Below are positions 54,601 through 59,489 of a stretch of 59,489 nucleotides of DNA, piece by piece. Below the pieces are notes generated by a model. The model was given only the letters and a program-made list of their open reading frames with translations. It had not been told where the DNA came from and searched no databases. The first letter of the stretch is position 1. The number at the start of each line of letters is the position of its first letter. This stretch comes from Phoronis australis (lineage: Eukaryota; Phoronida; Phoronidae): assembly GCA_002633005.1 (NCBI GenBank), contig NMRA01000326.1, positions 153,892 to 213,380 on the forward strand, given 5' to 3'. The position numbers were made by a program, and so were the translations under genes.

Positions 54601-57600
54601 CGTGTCGAAAAGAATGTCAGACAGTCTTCTCTGTTGGCCAGTGTGGATGTAAACCGGCGTTTGATCCTGGTAAATATCTGTTTTTTTCATTTTAGTATGA
54701 CCAAAACACTTGAATCGACTTGCTTATAGAAGTTTACTTCTGCTATTTTGCTGCAGCATTGAGCTGGGTAATGTAAAAACACTCGATCAGCACTGAACTG
54801 CGTTATGAAGAACCTAAACACTTGTGAAGCACTAAGCGGCGTTATGAAGACCCTAAACACATGTGAAGCAGTGAGCTGCGTCATGCAGATTCTTAACACT
54901 TGCGAAGCACTGAGCTCCGTAATACAGATCCTAAACACTCGGGAATAACCTGCGAAAGACGTCAAACATTCTTGACGGACTTGCGACAGGTATTCGTGGT
55001 TCATTGTCAGCTTTCACAAAACCAGTCCACACGACCTGTTATTGGTATCTCAAGTTCTTTTATACCATATGGATACTCGTTAAGAAATGAGTCTGTCTCG
55101 CGACCTATGATTATACAACCGTTCATTGCTCTAAACATGAAAGTTTCAAGACATCTGCTTGTGGAAGATGAATAATGTAAGCGATGTTGCAATCGCATCT
55201 CTTAAACTTCAGCTTAGTGATTGGTGTTTTGGCGATTAGGATGGAGCTTTGGACAGACGGCGCAGTAGATCGGAGTGGCCGTATATCATGTGCGAGATCG
55301 TTAAAATGTTGAACTTTCCTGCGTGTTCAACTGCGGTTTCTCAATGCATTCGCATGAGGTTATCTTGAAACCTTTTCCTCCACCACCTTTACTGAACATC
55401 TCCTGTGGAGGACAAAAACAAAAAGGGCAAGTCAACCTTGGAGGGTAAATCTTGACGACTTTCCCTTAAGAATAGGATTTGGATTTACTCTGGTGTTATC
55501 CGACCGATGTTAGTCTATGTGCGACTGTCTAACATCTCTTGAACAGAACACCATCAGATTAAAATAAACACAATTACTGTGTTTAGCTTGCATGAGTATC
55601 TCCTCAGGTTCTATTTCCAGGAAATCCTATGGCTGCGGTAGAAATGCTATCAGTCTGCAACCCGTGTATATTTATATGGCACCGGTAAAGCTGCAGTTGC
55701 AGCGTATCGAATAAGGAGAAGCGGAGAGTAGCAAGAGCCATGTAATGTGCTGGCTCAACAATGCAGGTGTGGAACTGGAACGGTTTTGGGAATGCCTAAC
55801 AACTTAAATTTTAACCCAATTTCACTACGGATACGGCCGGGAGTTGCTCATGAGGTCATGGATTTCACTTACCAACAGTCCGTCTGTTGCACTGGTGGCT
55901 CTTACTTTGACTGGACAGCCTGGAAGAAGAATTTTCTTTCCTCATCTAACAGACGATGACAAACGGATCTGGAACACAGGGAAAATTGCAACAGTTGAAT
56001 TTTTCACTTTCCATCAAGGTTATCAACTGACTAGAAAGCTCGCGGATAGTCCTTGGTAACAAGGAGCTCTTTATACACGAAGCAGTAAAGATCTAATTAA
56101 GTCCAAATTTGAACTCAAGTTCAACCCGAGCCTGTGTGGATGACCTTAATCATTTAGTAGCTGAAAAACTGGCCACGTCACTTGAGCAAAACCCATTTTG
56201 GCATCGATGGTAATGAAGTGCGCCCATGTAGGTTTTGCAAAAGTGTTCAAGTTATCTGCAGATGCTTGTAGGAAGAACTCTGTCATCTTCCAGTGTACTA
56301 CACAACCGCTGACTGGTATCCTCCACTAAACGACCATTTACTAGTATAATCCAATATACCACAGTGTTCCGTACATTTTAGAAGTGGATTGTTCATTAAC
56401 TGATATTCTCTCGTTTTGTAGGTCCAACTCGCACTTGTATTGGAGAAGAGTACAGATGCTATCGTTTAGCAACCGGTGAGTCAGTTGTCTGCCATGAATA
56501 TCATTTATGTCGTCATTGTTGTTGTTTCGTCGTCGTCGTCAAATTCGGTTTTATCGTTGTTGTTTTTGTTGTTGTTGTTACTATTGTTCTAATCATCGAC
56601 AACTTTCAAAAGGAGCAACATTTGAAAATTCATTTTGAAGTCTGTTAAACGGGCAAGCGTGACCTATGCTTTAGGAAAGTTACACGTGACAACTGTAGGT
56701 GTAGACCACCCATCAATTAGAACCACAATATCCAGTCTGTGACACACAGTTTTTTAGTTGAACTCCTGTTGTTTATCTTTCAACTGGGATGTACGGTGGC
56801 CCAAAGATGACATTGTACGTTTCTTTTTTCATTATCTCGAGATCCCGACTTAATTATCTCACGATCTTAAGATCCCAACTCAATTAACTCGGTATCTCAA
56901 GATTCCGAAATAATTATCTCGGGATCTCAGGATCTCGAGATCCCGAATTAATTATCTCGGTATCTCGATTCTACCAACACAACCTGTTGACAATTACCCA
57001 CCGGTCTCAACTCATTTATCACGCCTCAACAAATTTACGTGTCTGATGTAAATGAGGGCTGTCGCAAATAGAAACTGTATACATGCTCAGGTATTCCTTT
57101 GGTAAAATTATTAGCGTTAGACACTTTCAGCGTTTGTTGTCAAGACTAGGGCTCGCACGTCGAAACAATTATTCAGACATTGATGATGTGATTGGTGTCA
57201 TAGACCGGCAATTTTCGCTGTTACGACAACAATATATTTATAGATTTATGCACCACAAATGTGTCACTAATCGCTTAGTGCTGGAAGGAAAACTGTGCGA
57301 ATTATGCTTTCTACTGTCCACCCAGATGCTGTGGCAATGCGACGCGCCAGAAGAATACGTATAGCGACACACTCGGGAAAATTATCTCGGGATCTCGAGA
57401 TCCTGAGATAATTAAAAAGAAACGCGCGATATCTTTAATAGGGTTGCCAATAATGCATTAACAGGTGACCGAACAAGGGTTAGTTGAAATCAACAAAACA
57501 GGGTTTAGTATAATAATGCTGTACATGTACGATGAACTAACAATGGCGCAGTATTTGCCGACAGTGATATTATACGTGTATATGTATCGTCGTTACCCAC

Positions 57601-58565
57601 TGGATATCTATCTGAAATCAAAGGGAAAAGAGAGGGCTGTTGTTACGAAGGGACACATTTGTCCGTTGACGGGAGGGTCAGCCTTTGTTGCTAAGTTACT
57701 CTCCGTCATTTCTATTACCAGTCGTGGGCCAGAATAGACCAGAGCCGTCTAGCCTCTGCTATGGTACAACCTAGCCATGGAATATCACTGGTGGTACTCA
57801 GCAGCTTTTGTTGGTTTTGGGCTTGAAATCCAGGTGTGGACAGCTCCAACATTTTGTTCCTTAGAGTGTACAGTACCTGAAAATATGAACAGTATACGGG
57901 GACAAAGACTTTAATAACATTGCAGAATGTCCAATGAAAATGGTTCCACAGTAAATTTTCTCACCTTTTACAATTACCGCAAGTGTAGCAAGCTGCTGAA
58001 AATGAGCAAAAATACACGTAACGATTCCTAACGATTCTTAACGATTCCTTACGATTCCTAACGATTCCTAACGATTCCTAACGATTCCTAACAATACCAC
58101 ATCAAAGTCACCATTCGCATACGATTTTTATGAACTACCAAAGCTCTCAAATTTACAGAAAAGTAAATGTCAAAAAGCCAGGTTTTTAACAAATCGAAAA
58201 AGTCCGAAGATTATCTAAATTTCATCTTCTTGCATTTGAATTAACTCCAGTTAAATGTTTGAGTCGTATCTAGCACCCAAAACAATCCTTTAAACATTCA
58301 TCTTCAAAAAGCCCAAGTTAATGAAGAATTTCCATCACCCAAAGGCAGCCTTTAGGTAGACACTATAACATTTGTTCAAATAGACCCATTGACTGTTGTT
58401 TTCAGAAGAATACGCAAAGAATCACAGTATCGAACGGGAGTGCAATTGCCGCCTGCCTTGTCATGAACGTGGTTACGTTTACCAACTTTCTTCCTTAAAG
58501 TTCCCGGCTATTCAGTACGAGGCTTATTTCAAAAACACTCACAATATTTCTCTTCAGTATGCCAG
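51458..58565 (+). CDS. DEG/ENaC family (ASIC-like) sodium channel, 3' end outside the window
   Basis: Six exons join in frame to about 424 codons of an amiloride-sensitive-type channel subunit, a plasma-membrane protein with two helices and a large extracellular domain that acts as a trimer. Visible in order: an acidic cytoplasmic N terminus, the gating motif SSMHGL (His-Gly at 63-64), helix TM1 (about 79-99), FPTVTICN at 122-129, CFQFNPNGTWYSQ, and the cysteine-rich region (SCRKECQ, CGCKP, CNCRLPCHERGY) ending just before the last conserved strand. TM2 and the G-A/S-S filter are not in the window. The closest group looks like ASIC/BASIC-type channels. The paired histidines that precede FPAVT in vertebrate ASIC1 and are needed for proton gating are absent (KPVLTK in that area), so the ligand is unknown. 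The CDS is partial at the 3' end. Confidence 0.9.
52033..52588 (+). CDS. DEG/ENaC exon 2: TM1 and first half of the extracellular domain
   Basis: LLWFALFTASFTWLMIIVTT forms TM1, followed by ARFPTVTICNLNKYRKS and GMCFQFNPNGTWY. Acceptor tttacag, donor AAA|gtaagt. Confidence 0.93.
52797..53212. mobile_element. foldback/TIR element in DEG/ENaC intron 2
   Basis: 52814-52861 (tggaatactgcttactctca...) is the inverted counterpart of 53149-53196 (ending taggattcca), and the outer ctgctgtttgtgaa and ttcacgcacagcag also pair. No coding capacity. Confidence 0.7.
53281..53379 (+). CDS. DEG/ENaC exon 3
   Basis: 33 codons, phase 0: IALHRHDEVPFPNQFSFGVS then PGQELLVGMTMTE, the conserved 'HxPxEVPxP...G..V.PG' region. 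Acceptor gctccag, donor gtaaaa. Confidence 0.9.
54498..54669 (+). CDS. DEG/ENaC exon 4: cysteine-rich start
   Basis: SLPAPYEDGTCVDTE, then YNSCRKECQTVFSVGQCGCK, the conserved cysteine pattern. Acceptor aacag, donor G|gtaaat. Confidence 0.92.
54740..54950. repeat. four units of about 50 bp in DEG/ENaC intron 4
   Basis: 'gaagcactgagctgcgtta' and 'cctaaacacttg' blocks repeated. Confidence 0.8.
54950..56421 (+). other. rest of DEG/ENaC intron 4
   Basis: Two overlapping open segments at 55747-56059 have no recognisable domain and no consistent splice signals. Nothing else seen. Confidence 0.4.
56422..56475 (+). CDS. DEG/ENaC exon 5
   Basis: 54 nt: GPTRTCIGEEYRCYRLAT. Acceptor ttttgtag, donor G|gtgagt. 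Frame and cysteine spacing fit between exons 4 and 6. Confidence 0.82.
56819..57423 (+). mobile_element. TIR element with a remnant of an integrase-type HTH domain
   Basis: Ends gtttctttttt and aaaaagaaac are inverted and flanked inside by repeated attatctcgggatctcgaga palindromes (56836-56970 and 57380-57413). The 57083-57364 frame reads SVRHFQRLLSRLGLARRNNY then SDIDDVIGVI, resembling the region before the catalytic core in a family of invertebrate integrase-like proteins. The catalytic core is missing. Confidence 0.6.
57424..58405 (+). other. rest of DEG/ENaC intron 5
   Basis: Includes a 10-bp repeat (acgattccta, about seven copies, 58020-58092). A 90-codon open frame at 57465-57737 shows no domain. 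Confidence 0.5.
58406..58565 (+). CDS. DEG/ENaC exon 6: CNC motif
   Basis: ECNCRLPCHERGYVYQLSSL then KFPAIQYEAYFKNTHNISLQ; this is the family's C.C...C....Y....S...FP signature. Acceptor tttcag, donor AG|gtaaga. Following exons are outside the window. Confidence 0.92.
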
Positions 58566-58639
58566 GTAAGAAAACACCGCGAAAGAAAAGTGTAGTAGCT
58601 AGGAACAACGTGACTGGGTGCCAATAGAGCGTATCGCAG

Positions 58640-59390
58640 CATGAAAGGTAGACAGTGTGATTGATAAAATGGTGTAGAAGGGAAGGAATGTGGATGGTAG
58701 ACGGTGTAGAAGAACTGTGGGAGGTAGACGAAGTAGAAAGGATGTGGGAGATATATAATGTAGAAGGAATTATGCGAGGAAAAACGGTGTACAAGGGATG
58801 TGTGAGAGAGATGGTGTACAAGAGATGTAGGGTAGACGGTGTACAAGGGATGTGGTGGTAGATGGTGTACAAAGGATGTTTGATTAGACGGTGTGCAAGG
58901 GATGTTTGGGTAGACAGTGTACCAAGAATGTGGATGTAGATGGTGTACAAAGGATGTATGGGTAGATAGTGTAAAAAGGATGTGGGCTTAGACGGTGTAC
59001 ACGAGATGTGGGGGTAGACGGTGTACAAGAGATGTATGATAGACGGTGCACAAGGGGTGTGCTGGGTTAGACGGTGTACAAGGGATGTGTGGTAGTACAA
59101 GGCATGTGGTGGTGTACGTTGTATAAGGAATGATTGGGTAGACGGTGTACAAAAGATCAGTGTATAGACGATGTAGAAGGTATGTGGGGTAGACGGTGTA
59201 TAAGAGATGTGGGTGTAGACGGTGCAGAAGGACTGCAGAAGGTTGATAAAGCATAATGGGTGTGGGAGGTAGACAATACAGCTAGGAATGTGGGAGGCAA
59301 AAGATGTAGAAGGAATGTGAGAGGTAGACCATATAGATGGAATGTGACTGGTAGTAGATGGAGGCCTAATGTAGGATGTAGACACTGTTG
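58640..59390. repeat. large minisatellite in DEG/ENaC intron 6
   Basis: More than 20 imperfect units near 30 bp, 'gtagacggtgtacaaggga' plus 'tgtggg'. The 296-codon minus-strand frame across it is a by-product of the repeat. Confidence 0.9.
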
Positions 59391-59489
59391 GGAGAGAGCG
59401 AAGAGAAGGGAAGAGAGAGAGAGAACGTAGGCCTTACAACCAGCCAGAGAGAGAACGTAGGCCTTACAACCAGCCAGAGAGAGAGAGGG
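59391..59489. repeat. GA-rich tract with a duplicated 30-bp block at the window end
   Basis: 'gaacgtaggccttacaacca' occurs twice, separated by (ga)n. Confidence 0.8.

Noticed and set aside
55747-56059. Two overlapping plus-strand frames in DEG/ENaC intron 4
   Set aside because: They do not continue the channel frame and match nothing I recognise; exon 4 joins exon 5 in phase without them.
57465-57737. 90-codon plus-strand frame
   Set aside because: No domain and no channel homology.
58495-59385. 296-codon minus-strand open frame
   Set aside because: It lies across a minisatellite of about 30 bp, and its repeated HPLYTVYP-type peptide is a by-product of the repeat. It overlaps exon 6 on the other strand.

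Overview
The window is metazoan nuclear DNA. It has GT-AG introns, short exons in long AT-rich introns, many minisatellites, terminal-inverted-repeat (TIR) DNA transposons and LINE fragments. It carries one complete four-domain cation channel gene, NALCN (the sodium leak channel), and the 5' part of a DEG/ENaC (ASIC-like) channel gene. Both are on the + strand. The alternative pore exons in NALCN domain II, with glutamate in domain III, are typical of invertebrates and not vertebrates. A lophotrochozoan such as a mollusc or annelid is the best guess; a non-chordate deuterostome is not excluded.

Layout. 1-2200: no gene; a foldback repeat family. 2267-44604: NALCN, 36 exon positions of which one is filled by two alternative exons, all joining in frame. 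The predicted protein is about 1777 residues with every optional part counted once (human NALCN is 1738). 44605 to about 46060: 3' UTR starting with a minisatellite. 46060-51457: intergenic, with two same-strand LINE fragments on the minus strand (48060-49690) and a small MITE. 51458-58565: six exons of the DEG/ENaC gene, up to a point just before the last conserved extracellular strand. The pore filter and second membrane helix lie beyond the window. 58640-59489: intronic minisatellite.

Channel logic. NALCN selectivity is set by four residues, one per domain. Domains I, III and IV all carry glutamate (E283, E1150, E1424). Domain II is encoded by two alternative exons about 0.7 kb apart. Exon 11a supplies E558 (EEEE, calcium-channel-like) and exon 11b supplies K558 (EKEE, sodium-channel-like). 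A 51-nt phase-0 exon (27881-27931) adds 17 residues with an N-glycosylation sequon to the domain III turret. Two further small in-frame candidate exons lie in the C-terminal intron.

Main unexpected pattern. Exon-intron junctions of this NALCN gene have been tandemly copied into the neighbouring introns at least eight times. The 5' splice site of exon 17 is repeated nine times at an exact 65-bp spacing. The acceptor of exon 10 is repeated at about 40-bp spacing. Copies of the boundaries of exons 4, 13, 22, 28 and 31, and of much of exon 24, sit next to the functional ones. The stop codon itself lies in the first unit of a 3' UTR array. I know of no description of such junction-seeded arrays as a gene-wide feature.
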